From Liolophura sinensis (lineage: Eukaryota; Mollusca; Polyplacophora; Chitonida; Chitonidae): a DNA stretch of 64,000 nt. Location of the stretch: positions 80,258,028 through 80,322,027 of the forward strand of contig NC_088295.1 in NCBI RefSeq assembly GCF_032854445.1, written 5' to 3'. The position numbers were made by a program, and so were the translations under genes. Below the pieces are notes generated by a model. That model was not told where the DNA came from, did not search any database, and saw nothing but the letters and a program-made list of their open reading frames with translations. The number at the start of each line of letters is the position of its first letter. Positions within the stretch are counted from its first letter, which is position 1. Positions 13,410-25,639 of the stretch are shown here, piece by piece.

Positions 13410-16366
13410 GAAAAAAACTCATGAACATACTGTACATGCACGGCTTGATAGCCTGGGTGTAAAATAAGAACCGAATCATGTTACCGTTGTAATAAAGCCT
13501 ACAAAGAAACAAGAATGAATTTAGGCGTCGAATAATGAAGTCAAGAACATTTTTCACACTGCAACAAGCAACATGGTTAACCCAAACTAGATTTTTATCA
13601 ATCGGCTTCCAATTTACGCAGATAATTGGACTGTAAACGATATTTCTGACAAATTTATCGAGATCATTAAATTCTAAGTGTCATTGCATGCCTGTCGGTG
13701 TGTGTAGAATCAGATACGATGTATGAAAAAATATAGCGTTTGATCTTACTATATTAATTATTCATTTGTGACTTCAATCAAAGAAAGAAAGGCCTATTTA
13801 GTCATGGAGAGAAATTTGCAAGCAATGAAAATCTGTAAATTACTCTGGTAATGGGCAATAACTTTCCGGATGACATTTCTTTGCCTGACCTGCTGACATG
13901 AGATTTAGAGACGAACAGGAAACAACTGCCTTGCATCTGATCTGTGTGATTAAAATCAGCAGGTGAGACGTCCTAGTCATTATAAGTCTGTACGTGTGTT
14001 TTCACAGCAGGCTTCACAACGTAAGTCTGCATTCGAAATCACGCGCCTTTCTACGTGATCCTACGGTACCTGGGCAAGGTTCATGTATAGATGGACACCA
14101 TCAGCGCAGTGACCAATGGTATAAAAATCAAGCACCTGCCTGTATCTGAATTCATCAAAAACACATAAAAAATTACTACTTACTCACAGATTAGCTAATG
14201 TATATTCAGTTATTCAACATGGCGGCGCCCATGAAGACATCATAAAGAGAGTTCAAAAAATTAATCGCGTATGCCAAGGCAAGCGACCGTGTTTCACTAG
14301 AATTGAAGGCAAAGCAATTCACCGCTCTTCGTGCAGCATGTGAGAAAGATGTCAGCGCCGTCTAATCGACTGAGTATAGTAAAAGTCATCAATATCAGGT
14401 TATGCCTTGTGTCACCCAGCGTCGAGAACACTGTGAGGAACCCTGTGAGATAACTATTGTTGGGTCCCCTCTGAATTCTGTTATGCAAAATTGAAGTGGT
14501 GTGTGAATATATTTAATATCGCTATGGTTTAGCTTGAGCACGGAGGGAGATGATAATAATATAACGACTGTATATAGTGCACTGCTGAAAGCTTCGGTAC
14601 GTTGGCCATGACGTGTAGTTGTTTAAATGAGGCGAAAGTAGTCATCTCAGATCAGGTGACGTAATGCACGAGCCTCGCTTTCGACGTCGCTGTTATGAAA
14701 AACGTGGCACCCAATTATATAAGAGATATATTTTCAACGGAGGCAGTACGTAGGCCTACATTTCTATTTTAGGATGCGTAAGTCTGCTGAAGCCGATGAA
14801 GCCTTGACCTGTCCGTGTAGGAAGAAAACGTGCTAATACACGACGTGTCTTGGTAGAGGAGACAAACAGAAAACACGTCCCGATAGAATTCGTGACAGAC
14901 AATAAGACTGGTGTGGGACCCTGTGCCATACGCACCTGCTCATGTCCCGTCACCGTCCGAGACGTGTGACCATGGGCTGATTGATCACAAAAGGGGTGTA
15001 AGTCTATGGAATATTCCTTCCAGGAAACTATATCCTTCGGTTGACCGATAATGTCACAAGTTCGATTCCTCTACGAAGTATAATAACTCGAGGTTGTGCT
15101 GATTGCCCTCCCGAAGCTGCTCAGTTCGCCAGTCGAGGTGACACCTAACGCCCACTCATACTTGGTTCTGCGGTTCTCATGATTGATATGTTCTTGATCC
15201 AAATTAGCATAGACTAACTTTCAAAGAGGCATGAAAACTCATTACAAAACATCCACGCATAGTGGTATCATAGTGGTATGGTTATACCAACCCGCAGCAA
15301 GATGGTAATTCGCTGAACAGAATATCACGGACACACCACACTGAATGATGATAGCCCAACCAACTATGATGATGTGGCATGATATATCACACATTATCAT
15401 TCAGTTTCATTTCGGACATGGTTATAACATAATAATAATAAATTGTAAATTTCCTAATTACTTGACGAATATAAATTAGAGGAGTCAAAAGACTTTCCTG
15501 CCATTTCTTTTTACTTGTATTTGTATAAATTAAGAAATAAAATCCATTATCTCATGCTGCTAATAAGTTATGTTCCACGGGTTATTTTCCGGACTGTTAT
15601 GACAAGTTTTATTGCATCATTACCTGTAATATTGCTATATCTGATAGCACAGTATCTGAGTTGCGCTGTCTTAAATTGCCACATGGTAACGGGGAAAGGG
15701 TATTCGAGGAGCGGGGGACTTTCAATGAATTCTAATTTACTTTTTTCACATTGAACGCCTTGAGGGAACCATACAATATGGCGACTGTGAGAATGATACA
15801 GACGTTGATTTCCGTGATCAGAACAGAAGCCAGCCTATATATGGGTGCGCCCTCGCACGATCTAGGGTCGGCATGTGCCATTGTTCTCAAGACAAAGATG
15901 GCGACCGTCTGTAAACTCTTAGAGGAAGCAATCGGCTCCTTTAATGAGGCTTATTTCACTGTTTTGGCGGTTGTTTTGTGAGGAACATTTGGGTTGTTTA
16001 GCACAGCATAGTGCCTGAGGCTAATTGGTCAAATACGGACACTCTGGAGAGACTGCCACGTCTGTAAGTCCGTAAGATAACAGGTCTGATGGCTCGGGTA
16101 AACAATGGATAACGCTCAATAACATCAATTATCCACAAAGCTTGTCAAACAGCCTTCATTAATCCGTTGTAGCCATTGAAGACACATAGGTCTTCGCACG
16201 CTACTGCGGTATGTATAGATACAGTGTGACGTTGCTTCTGAGATGAACGAAGATTTTCTTACTTATATGAACGCCGTGAGAGCCATACTCAAAAGCTATT
16301 CACTATTCACATATCATGCACATCATGTGGATGGTGGAAGACAAGTGGTCTTTAACAAACATTAGG
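13410..16366. other. No gene seen
   Basis: Near 15,048 ACAAGTTCGATTCCTCTACG is B-box-like, a possible SINE remnant. The ORF at 15,515-15,754 is hydrophobic but isolated. Confidence 0.5.
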
Positions 16367-16378
16367 CTGCGCGTAAAA

Positions 16379-16534
16379 TTTATCTATTTATTTTTTGGAT
16401 TGGTGTTTTACGCCGTACTCAAGAATATTTCACTTTCACGACGGCGACCAGCATTATGGTGGGAGGAAACCGGACAGAGCCCGGTGGAACCCACGACCAT
16501 CCGCAAGTTGCTGGCAGATTTTCCCACGTACGGC
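16379..16534 (-). mobile_element. V-SINE, 5'-truncated, with target duplication
   Basis: It shows GATTGGTGTTTTACGCCGTA, CCAGCATTATGGTGGGAGG and CCCACGTACGG. Imperfect 12-bp direct repeats (CTGCGCGTAAAA 16,367-16,378; CTGCACATAAAA 16,535-16,546) flank it, so the truncation arose at integration. Confidence 0.85.
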
Positions 16535-16546
16535 CTGCACATAAAA

Positions 16547-17365
16547 AGTGGTCCCACTATATCCAAGTACCGTTATCAGTTGTAAATGTATACCATGGGT
16601 GCTCTGTTTCTATGTCATGAATAACTCGCATAATGATTGTATTGTAACGACATAAGATGCCGTCCCACCCATTTTTCATAGTGTAACACCATGCCGATGA
16701 GAAGATACCAGATCAGAGGCAAGTGATCACGGGTCTAGAGCTTTATCCGATTTAATTTTATAATACGCAAGCCATATATATTAGCTGAATAGTTTTGCAT
16801 GAAATTGACGCTGGATCCAAACGGTCAGAAAAAAGCTCAACATATCTGAATACTTCTGTTAATGGTTGCATCAACAACTTCAACAAATCTTGAGACAAGA
16901 TAATAAAAAGACAACTGGTTATACTTTTTGTTAAATTTTATTTTAAAAAGTGATCATGAAAATGATGTGGATTTTGGCGTATCTTAAAATACAATGGGTG
17001 TGCATGGGCAAGTGAGAATAATTGGAACATTACAATGTTAACTTAACACTGTACATACAATGCCATATTCCTTTTGTAATTGCAAAAGATACTTTCTAAA
17101 GCATATATATAGCTCCTAGTATGACATTCTCGGAACAAAGACTCTTGCCGTGGAAAACCATTGAAATTTATAATCATGTGCACTGAGATATTTTTGTGAT
17201 TGCTAAATCACGATGAAAAAAGCTCAGAACATTTTCTGCTTTGAGGTCCATGTCTCTTCCGTCCAACTCTGCCACCTCTGTCATCAAATTGATGTCATTC
17301 AGTTTGTTGCTGTTGTTGTAATACCTATAATCCTCTTATAATTGACATCTGAAAATTGGCATTTA
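16547..17365. other. No gene seen
   Basis: AT-rich; nothing recognised. Confidence 0.6.
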
Positions 17366-18240
17366 AAAGACAACTTAAACTAAATACGAAATCTACCTTT
17401 AATTGTAATAGTATGACACTTTCAAAATAAACACTGTATCAACTATATTTTTCCGTAAGCTCAAAATGTAAACATGAATTTATTTATTTGAATATCAAGA
17501 ATTCTTCAAAGATACGAAGGCGGCCAGTCTTATGATGGGAGGAAACCGGGTATGGTCTTGAGGAATCCATGACCATTCACATTACCTGAGAGGAACCCAT
17601 GACCATTCACATTACCTGAGAGGAACCCATGACCATTCACATTACCTGAGAGGAACCCAAAATAAACTGGACTTACAACGGCCGCAGTAGTGAAAAGTAC
17701 CTGGGTAATTGTTTACGCTAACCACTAGGTCAAGGAGGACACTCGAACATGTTATGTCCTTACAACTTCTTGTACCAGGTAAAGTATACTTGGTGTACCA
17801 CACATCTTCAAGTGATAGATTTAGGCTATTAACAAGTGTAACCATGAGTAAACTGTTTCGATTGTAAGCTTTGCCTTTTTCTTTAACGTCATGCATGTTG
17901 TTGTTATAGCTTTGACAACAATGCTACGAAATAAAATAAACACAATGAGTGGCTCCCTAAAGTGACAACTTCAATTAAATACCAAATCTATCTTTAATCG
18001 TAATCGTATGACAGTTTCAAAATAAACTCTATTTAACTGTTTTACTCGAAGCTCAGAATTTAAACATGCATCGCCCTTACAACGTACTGTAACATAAAGC
18101 ATAACTGGTGTACCCTACACCTCCAAATGATAAATCTAGGTTAAGCAAACACATACAACGTATGTAAACTAACATACATCGAACATAAAGGAATTGTTTT
18201 CTTTGCAGCCTTTGCCTTTTTATCGTGCTGCCTGTGAATA
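17366..18240. repeat. Old tandem duplication, two diverged copies of about 275 bp
   Basis: Copy A is 17,366-17,476 plus 17,752-17,905 (split by a SINE); copy B is 17,966-18,240. Shared anchors include GACAACTT.AA.TAAATAC, GTATGACA.TTTCAAAATAAA, CCTTACAAC, GGTGTACC and TTTGCCTTTTT. Neither copy codes for a recognisable protein. Confidence 0.8.
17477..17745 (-). mobile_element. V-SINE with an internal 30-bp triplication; paralogous empty site nearby
   Basis: The SINE core (GGCCAGTCTTATGATGGGAG, AACCGGGTATGG) is followed by three tandem copies of a 30-bp unit starting GAGGAACCCATGACCATTCA. It is flanked by AACATG at 17,471-17,476 and 17,746-17,751. The surrounding sequence is duplicated at 17,966-18,240, where the matching site (AACATG at 18,063-18,068) lacks the SINE. 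Confidence 0.85.
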
Positions 18241-18902
18241 TTAGAAAAAAATTAAAGAAAAGGGAAAACATCAACACCTTTTTGAATGTGTATCACTATG
18301 AAAAGAAGAATATTTATTTAACTTGAAAAAGAATCGAATTTAGCGTTTCGTTTCATTTGTGTGTTAAAGAATCATATCTTTACACTACAAAACAGAAGAA
18401 CAGAGTATTTAACATGTTGTTAGATACTTTGAACAGTTGGCCTCACTTGTACAGTTGTCTTGGGATTTCAACAGAACGACGAGGGCAAAGCCATTCCAAA
18501 GACAGATTCGAGCCCATGGCCTTTTGTCGGTGCAGATAGTCACGACATTTAGGGCTGTTACCTGGATAACGTAAATTAATGTCTATGTTGCAGTAAAGTG
18601 TGCTTGTAGTAAATCCAGAAAATGGTAACAGAACCAGTGATACGGCTAGAAACCCGCTTTATATCTAGTAGGAAACAACACGCAGAAAGTCACAAAACAA
18701 TATATGTTTACCTACCTTCAGGATCATTTTCCATAGGATCATCTCTTGTTGAACAATGGCGTGACATTTCCTCACTATGTCATCCAGCTTCTGTCCTTCT
18801 TTGAACAGACCCTACCGGCCTGATCTTTTGTCTTTCTACTCTTGGTAAAACCCTTGAAGCTTTCTAGCACAAACTATTAAAGAGATTAAAACAAAAATTA
18901 GT
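18241..18902. other. No gene seen
   Basis: Nothing recognised between the duplicated block and the small palindrome-core repeat. Confidence 0.6.
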
Positions 18903-19008
18903 TTTAGAACATACGGGTATACGAAGCCAGAGGTATGATACAACATGTCGGTATGCCAAGGCAAAGGTAGGATAAAACATACCGGTGCACCAAATAGTAG
19001 GCCTATGA
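18903..19008. repeat. Second locus of the 34-bp palindrome-core repeat, inverse orientation
   Basis: The minus strand reads CATACCGGTATG-like cores (plus strand AACATACCGGTGCACC, CATGTCGGTATGCC, CATACGGGTATACG) with spacers matching the 43 kb array (GGCAAAGGTAGGATAAAACA). There are about three diverged monomers. Confidence 0.75.
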
Positions 19009-19203
19009 TAAAAAAAGAGAAGCAGTAAAGTGCAAACTCGAAAACTAACGTTAGATCTAGTACGTGTCATTTAGTTTACATTGCTACTTATTTGAGGTAT
19101 TTACCGCATTTCATAATGATATCTTAAAGAGTAGGGAGTTCCATCAGAATCATTACCACATATACAGAACATTGCTCAACATTTCTTTTATATCATTTCG
19201 AGG

Positions 19204-19400
19204 ACCTAGGTGGCCGAGGTGGGAGGCGTATCAGCGCAGCGCAATAAATCAGGGGCATCAGTCCCGCTGGCTTCTACTTGGGCTGTACGTTGAAGGTCTG
19301 CCTGCAACGTGCGGATGATCGTGGATATTCCCCTGTAATTTGTCCGGTTTCCTGCCACCATAATGCTGCCCGCCGTCGATATATCACTTCGCACCCAAGT
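19204..19400 (+). mobile_element. V-SINE, diverged
   Basis: The tRNA-like head (CCTAGGTGGCCGAGGTGGGAG) is followed by GGTCTGCCTGCAACGTGCGG, TTTGTCCGGTTTCCTGCCAC and CATAATGCTGCCCGCCGTCG. The 3' tail is lost. Confidence 0.8.
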
Positions 19401-19699
19401 TTTAGAGCAATTGCCTCGCTGAATCAATTAGACCGGTAAAGTACGTTTTTACCTGTCTTAATCTATTCAAGTTGATTAGGATGGCCAGCTCAGATTTCAA
19501 TAACTTGGTTAGTTTCAGTCCAGACCAGTCCAGATACTTATGCAGCCTTTGTAGACATTAATTTAACGATCACTTGTCTCATCATATTCTAAAGACTCAC
19601 AGCAACTGACAACTCTATCCTTTGGAATCTTCCCAAGTTCGCAAACATTCAGCTCGTTAATTTTCTCAATCTTTGTCTACTCTAAATAGCTTTTGGGGA

Positions 19700-20250
19700 A
19701 ACCCTTTTCAGATGCCCATGTTATAGGAAATCGTCGGGATGAGAGTTACTTTGACGCCTTTGTCATCGAGAGAAATCGTTCTGGCGGCGGGTCAGTGATG
19801 GTGTGGGGAGGTTTCACATTTCGTCACCGTACTCGTCTTGCAGCTTGAATGCTGCAGGTTACCGAGACCAGATTCACCAGCCCGTTGTAGTCCCTTTCCT
19901 GCGGCGTCACAGCCCCGGGATCACATTTTAGCAGGACAATGCTTATCCCCACACATTTCGATATGGCTCGGGTGACAAGAGCATTTATGACTGCAAGCAA
20001 CTTTCATGTGGACCTTGGCCTGCAAATTTACCCAACTGAACGCCTACTGAGCACATTTGGGAGGGAATGGACGGATGCTTGGGACGGCACCGACGCCAGC
20101 CCCAAAACGTTGACACAATGGCTAAAGACCTAACCAGGTTCAGGGCGGAGATTCCTCAAGCATTCCTTGCTCGTCTGCTGACTTCAATGAGATGGAGATG
20201 CACAGAAACCATCGGCACACGTGGTGGACACACCCGTTACTTAGCTTACC
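19700..20250 (+). pseudogene. Tc1-like transposase relic (3' half)
   Basis: Scattered frames read RSGGGSVMVWGGF (about 19,780-19,820), QDNAYPHT (about 19,936-19,960, preceded by a stop), TPTEHIWEGMDGCLGRHRRQ (about 20,043-20,102) and EIPQAFLARLLTSMRWRC followed by TRGGHTRY (to about 20,240). These are the second catalytic Asp, the Glu region and the C terminus of Tc1/mariner DD34E transposases. The reading frame is broken by several stops and frameshifts, and the N-terminal DNA-binding half and terminal inverted repeats are not visible. It is a dead 5'-truncated copy. Confidence 0.85.
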
Positions 20251-22616
20251 AACATTCATTTTGACCCTTTTCCGTCAATGACCTTGGAACGTGTTAGCGA
20301 CTTGACTTGAATAACCATTTTTGTCTGCTTATTGGCAGTAGGTTGTTCTTCGTCCATGATTAGAAAAAAAGATAGTATGTATTGTAAAATTAAAACTCAT
20401 GTCTGCTCTATCTAGTTCAGTTAAGGTGTTGCCTTATACCGCTGTCCAAGCCTTCGGATGGACGTTGATTTGTTAATTTAGTTTAACTTAGTATGTGTTC
20501 TGACATCTTTTTCTGGCTTTCAGTGTTAAAGACAGCCTATTTCCAAGAAGCATAATAATGCCATAATAATAATACACGCTAGTTTGTCACGGCCCACACT
20601 GTTTTGACTTATATTAATTTTCCATTAAAATCAAAACAGCCATATATTCCGTGTGCTCCCATATCGCGTCTTTAGGGCAAATGAACTTAGAAGGTATAGG
20701 GTAGTATTTCAGTTTGGTTTTTTATTTCTTTCTTTTCCCCTTAATGATGTATCATGTCGTAAACGTACTATAGCGGACATGCAGGCTTGATAATTAACTG
20801 TTCCCAGAGTCCTGTTCGGTGAGAAACTACACCATTTACACGAGCACAAAGCATGATGTCAAGTTTCCGTTGGAGTCTCTGGCTGAGACTGTGCAGAAAG
20901 GAAAACCCGCACCGTGGCGGAGTAATTACTCGTCTTAATACATACCCTTATAAGGTTTCTCCTCGGCTCGCGCGAGCCCGCGGGCGGCGTTTCCTATGAG
21001 CATGAGTCCAGACTAACCGGCACTGATCTCTGCGTGCAAAGTTTTCAGTGTATGTTAAACATAAACGACTATGACCAGTGTCATTTTTCTTCACGAAAGA
21101 CGTGTCAAAGGTTTCATTTAGGCTTACATTTCAACTGTCACAGGACACTTGCACACAGGGCAGTAGGTCATTTACCAGGTTCAAACCATACAAGTGAGTT
21201 CAAACACACATGTTACGTGCAGAGTTCAATACTCTGTATGTCTGGATTAGCATTTCATATAGTTTCGTAGTCAGACCTGTATAGGTACAGCACGTGTTTA
21301 TAGTGATGTAAAGCCACGTGGACAGACCGTGACGTCAAATGTGAAAATATTGAAGTAGGAAATCATAAAAAAGAGAATGATAATATCAGCACCTCTTTAT
21401 AAATATTTAAATTTATGTACAAACTAAGAAACCATATGTTGGAGATACTTTGTGATTGCATACATTGTTAAACAACTGTGAGAGATATATACTTTCAAGT
21501 AAATTTCACACTATTTGAGAACTCACACTACCTATCACAATATTCACTTATTAAAGCTACATTCTCCATATAGCTATGCATCACTCTTGACTAACATACA
21601 GTATGAAGGTGCCCCACCAATGACCTTGTTTAAAAGCCGATCCAGCTGATTCATGGGATATAGTTACTTTCTGTTATATCTATTTACGGCTATTTACAAC
21701 CATGTCATGTCCCTTACAGTGTTTGTGCCGCTCTCTATGCTCGCCTTACATCATTGCCACCACTAGACAAGCTTGACCTTTGGAGCCTGTGCAACACATA
21801 GACTTGTTTAGGGTTAGCTTCACCAATGGTGTCCTCTCGCGGAGCTATTTAATCAGCATTAAGCAATAAAATTGTTTCACGTGTTGGTTAAAATTATGTT
21901 CTGCATACTTTAGATAGCGAGAGTGCATATGTATGAAGTAAAAAAGGTTGAAGCACAGTTTTTGTGTTTTCTGACATCACTTGTTTGCCTTATCACCGTA
22001 ACACCGGTGAATTTGGAGATTGTTTTCTGTACAAAATTTGCTAGTGGTGGAGTATTTAACAGAGGCTCAAAAACAACGGTTATACTTGCGCAGGTTACAC
22101 TTGGTCCTGATTCGAGACAGGTTTCTTAAAAGTAATTATAAAAACTGATTCCAATGAAATTCGTTGGACAACTTAGAGTAAAAGTGTAAAAGACTAAGGC
22201 GTAGAAAATAACCGTTACAGACCGATGCTCGTTTTCCACAGGCCATGTGTGTTTATAGTTAAATATAGGTGTCTGAAAAACTGATTTTAGCCAGATTCTG
22301 TCTGAGTTTTTTGTTGATGCTGACGCAAATGCTTCTTAAATATGTAGTGAAGCGATATGTAATACTTTTCAAGTAATAATTCTCAGGTCCAGTGCGCGAG
22401 TACTGAGCTGGCCACCTAGAAAATTCGGCCATGTGGTGTACAGACTTGGTTTCCGCCATTATCCTTATGACGTCACCGGAGAAATCATTGCATGTGCCTT
22501 GTTGAAGTGCAGATGCACCACCATAATATATATGGGAATACAGTCGCCGATATAACGTGTTTATCTGCCAAAGCATTTGAATATTTTCAAATAAATATTG
22601 TAGTTACTGAATTGGG
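20251..22616. other. No gene seen
   Basis: It contains the GC palindrome/CArG cluster and short ORFs (21,034-21,270; 21,923-22,129; 22,259-22,576 minus) with no recognisable product. Confidence 0.5.
20946..20978. promoter_or_regulatory. CArG-box-like site and GC palindrome
   Basis: CCTTATAAGG (20,946-20,955) is a perfect match to the SRF consensus CC(A/T)6GG. GGCTCGCGCGAGCC (20,965-20,978) is a 14-bp perfect palindrome. A CRE-type TGACGTCA (21,330-21,337) and an E-box CACGTG (21,315-21,320) lie 350 bp downstream. No gene is seen next to them, so regulatory function is only a possibility. Confidence 0.3.
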
Positions 22617-23288
22617 TTACAAAATACTTTGATATATAATATTTATAAATCGTTGTGTAGCTTGCGGCCCCATGTGATGAAGAGCAATCAATCGAGGGCA
22701 TAGTAGCCACGCTTTTAGGTGGCGTCCCTTTACCTTGTATTTTGGCATCAAAGTTTCACGTTGCAAATCTTTGATAACACTTTCCTGAATAAAAGGGCAC
22801 AGATTTGTTATACAAATAACCAATATTATTTCAGTCAGATGTACTTCGGCTATTAAAATACATTTGGAAATTTCCTGATCTGTGTCACAAGTCACCCTTT
22901 TCACAAAAGTAAAGCCGATATATATTCGATTTGTCGCGCCTGACAATTCGTGACAGTTTTTCACTGTTGATAACATAAAGTACTTGCCGTTTTCTATAAA
23001 ACAAGAAACAGAGAGCTCAAACCCAAACCAATCTTTCAAACAATCCGAACTTGGCGTTCCCTCTTTACTTTTCACAAAAGTAAAGCCGATATATATTCGA
23101 TTTGTCGCGCCTGACAATACGTGACAGTTTTTCACTGTTGATAACATAAAGTACTTGCCGTTTTCTATAAAACAAGAAACAGAGAGCTCAAACCCAAACC
23201 AATCTTTCAAACAATCCGAACGTTTGAAATGATTTACAATGGGCGTCTTTCCAGGAATGGACGTCTTCCTGGGCTCATTCGCCTATAT
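22617..23288 (-). CDS. ORF with an in-frame 57-residue tandem duplication; unknown
   Basis: The frame is open for about 220 codons on the minus strand, from after a TAG at about 23,290 to the stop near 22,617. It has no ATG at its start, so it would be an exon or a relic. It contains two copies of a unit that includes KDWFGFELSVSCFIENGKYF and LSGATNRIYIGFTFVK. The copies at DNA level are 22,897-23,050 and 23,068-23,221, offset 171 bp (57 codons), and differ by one base (Val versus Glu). Each copy has Cys and aromatic residues suggestive of a small beta-rich domain, which is inference. The remaining C-terminal part is Ile/Leu-rich. I do not recognise the family. Confidence 0.3.
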
Positions 23289-23555
23289 GTACTAGCAGGT
23301 GTCGCAGTCAGTGCTATTTTATCGTCTGTCTAGTAGAAGCTGTCACAGCCAGTAGTATACAGTCATATCACCTATATACTAGCTGGTGTCGCATACAGTG
23401 GTACATTATACCCCATGTAGTAGCGGGCGTCACAGTCAATGTTACATTATCACCTACATGCATGGACTATCAGGCGTCACAGCAAGTGTGACATTATCCC
23501 CTATGTACAGGTACTAGCATGTATTACAGTAAGTGCTACATGATTATCTATGCAT
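23283..23555. repeat. Degenerate repeat of about 45-60 bp
   Basis: About five loose copies contain TACTAGC.GGTGTCGCAGTCAG, broken as TACTAGCAGGTGTCGCAGTC, then GTGCTACATTATCCCCTATG. It lies immediately to the right of the duplicated ORF. Confidence 0.65.
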
Positions 23556-23779
23556 GAAGGTGGAGAATTTGAGAGAGGCTGGCAGCATCCACTGGTGACT
23601 TTCACGTGGACTGGCGCCCTGCGTTAACGTTAATGTAGGGGATAGGGGAGGATGGCTGGCATCCATGTCCATACTTTTTTTTATTAGGACACTTAACTTG
23701 TTATCATAGTTACTATGCAAAGACTTCGCTGTGTGTGAACGAAGCATTGTCAAGCTGAGAATATCGTGATATTTGCCTT

Positions 23780-23863
23780 TTCCTCCCATCATTACGCTGG
23801 CCGCCGTCGTGTAAGTGAAATATTCTTGAGTACGGCGTAAAACACCAGTCAAATAAATAAATC
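23780..23863 (+). mobile_element. V-SINE, 3' fragment
   Basis: It shows TCCTCCCATCATTACGCTGG, GTGAAATATTCTTGAGTACG and ACACCAGTCAAATAAATAAA. Confidence 0.88.
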
Positions 23864-25111
23864 GTGATGTTGGAATAAAAAGCTTTCTCTCATTATATGT
23901 TGTTATAATCTGCTATAATGCTCCCGTTTTACGGGTCCATTGGTGAATAAATCGTTGAAGAAATGGACAAAAGGAATGGACATGTTCTGTTTCCAAGTAC
24001 ACTGTATACCCAAATATGATACTTACAGCCTTGGCTTTACAACGGGTTCTCATTTAGCATTTTATTATCCTGTCGTATGCATTTTATAGAATAATGGCTC
24101 CACTGTCTAACTGACAAGTTCATCAAAATAGGACCATGTTATGCTTGCAAAAAAAAAAACACCAGCAAGTTGTACATGGAATTTTACTCCACATTCTCTC
24201 ATGGAGCCGCCATTTATAACTTGTAAAAATCTTAATGAAGAAATGCAAATTTGCAGTAGCTCCGACAACCACCTGTATACAGCAAAAACTGCTAGACATA
24301 TACATGTTAACATAAAAACGGCTGTTTGACCACTCTAGTAGACATGCCACATGCTTTCTATCAAACACCAATGTTTTGGAGAAAAGGTGAAAATGATTTA
24401 CTGAAAACTTCAATGTTATAAAAAGTATGTCATCCTATGTTTTTTTTAAAACGTATTCGTGTATAGTCCCACCATATACATGTAACGCGCTTATGGATAA
24501 GACATCTGCGTTCGAATGAAAAAAGAAAGGCGTTTGTACATTAATGCAGGTGTTTTTATAAATATGTCATGCGTCGTTAATACTGGCAGTGTAGTATTTC
24601 ATGTCGTCTTGCACTCAGGCCTTTTGTTAATAAAATAGCCCACGTTACGTTAAAATACAGACCCCATGTTAGGAGATGTTAAAAGTTTGACCTACCGACC
24701 TCTAAAAACATTCAGCAGTGATGTCACCCTCTGGAAGCTCGTGAGAGACATGTACAGCATAAAATAGTCTCCTCGCTAAGTTTCTAGCATGTTGTCCCAA
24801 GAAGCTCTGTCACTGGAGAAGTAGCCTTTCGCCTCAAACAGGCTGGACAAGCCCCGGGCGCTGACTGTTTGATATATCATGGTGTCAAACGATGTCAGCA
24901 ACGCAATAAATCAACCAGACTTACAGCTTTGGGGAAGAAATCATTTTAGGAAAGAAATCAAATGTCACTGCTGTTATTGTTTGTTTAGAAATCGCCACGG
25001 TACCCAAAACTGACTCGCCATTTCATACCATTACTTGCAGCCTGTGTCATGACTCACCACAGAATACCTATAACATCTATCTTTAGTACTTAAATAGGGC
25101 TTAGTGAAAGC
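23864..25111. other. No gene seen
   Basis: ORFs on both strands at 24,107-24,413 overlap one another and resemble nothing known. Confidence 0.55.
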
Positions 25112-25295
25112 AGGTCGTGGCCGAGTGGCAAAGGTGCTCTCCATTCAATCGTTAGGACACACTAAGAGTTCAATCCCTTATATGGACAGGAAGCCCCGAG
25201 ATTCGACAATAAGAAATCAACAATGCTCGTATGATCCGTCTTAGATTAAGATCGTAAGAAACACATTTCCAACAGTTTGACATGCACTTTAGGAA
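25112..25295 (+). mobile_element. Probable SINE with a tRNA-Ser-like head
   Basis: It shows GTCGTGGCCGAGTGGCAAAG (A box) and AGAGTTCAATCCCTTATATG (B box), followed by a non-tRNA body (GATCCGTCTTAGATTAAGAT). Confidence 0.55.
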
Positions 25296-25369
25296 CTCAC
25301 TTTGTACAAAAAGGGAGTGTATTCCACGTGATGAAGTTCGTCACTTACTTGTCACAGGCCAGTAGTTTA

Positions 25370-25463
25370 CTCCCGGCATTCCGGTTTCTTTCACTCCTAA
25401 AATCAACACCCGTCGTAAAAGTGAAATATTCTTGAGTACGGCTTCAAACCAACCATCAGATAA
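25370..25463 (+). mobile_element. V-SINE, 3' fragment, diverged
   Basis: It shows TCCCGGCATTCCGGTTTC and GTGAAATATTCTTGAGTACG, followed by a degraded tail. Confidence 0.75.
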
Positions 25464-25639
25464 TGGAAGTAAGAAAATAAGACTTAACATTGTTTTCAAC
25501 ATTATTTAAGTCATATCTCCACTGTGTCCTCTTGTAGTAGGAATTTGCCAATGTCGACAGATTGATGGTGATGTGTAATAGGAGCGACATGCCGAACAAG
25601 GCACACACGACGCTCCAAACAATCACAGTACAACTATAC

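Noticed and set aside
13032-13557. ORFs of 115 and 118 codons on opposite strands
   Set aside because: They run through a V-SINE and the CpG-dense patch. No conserved product.
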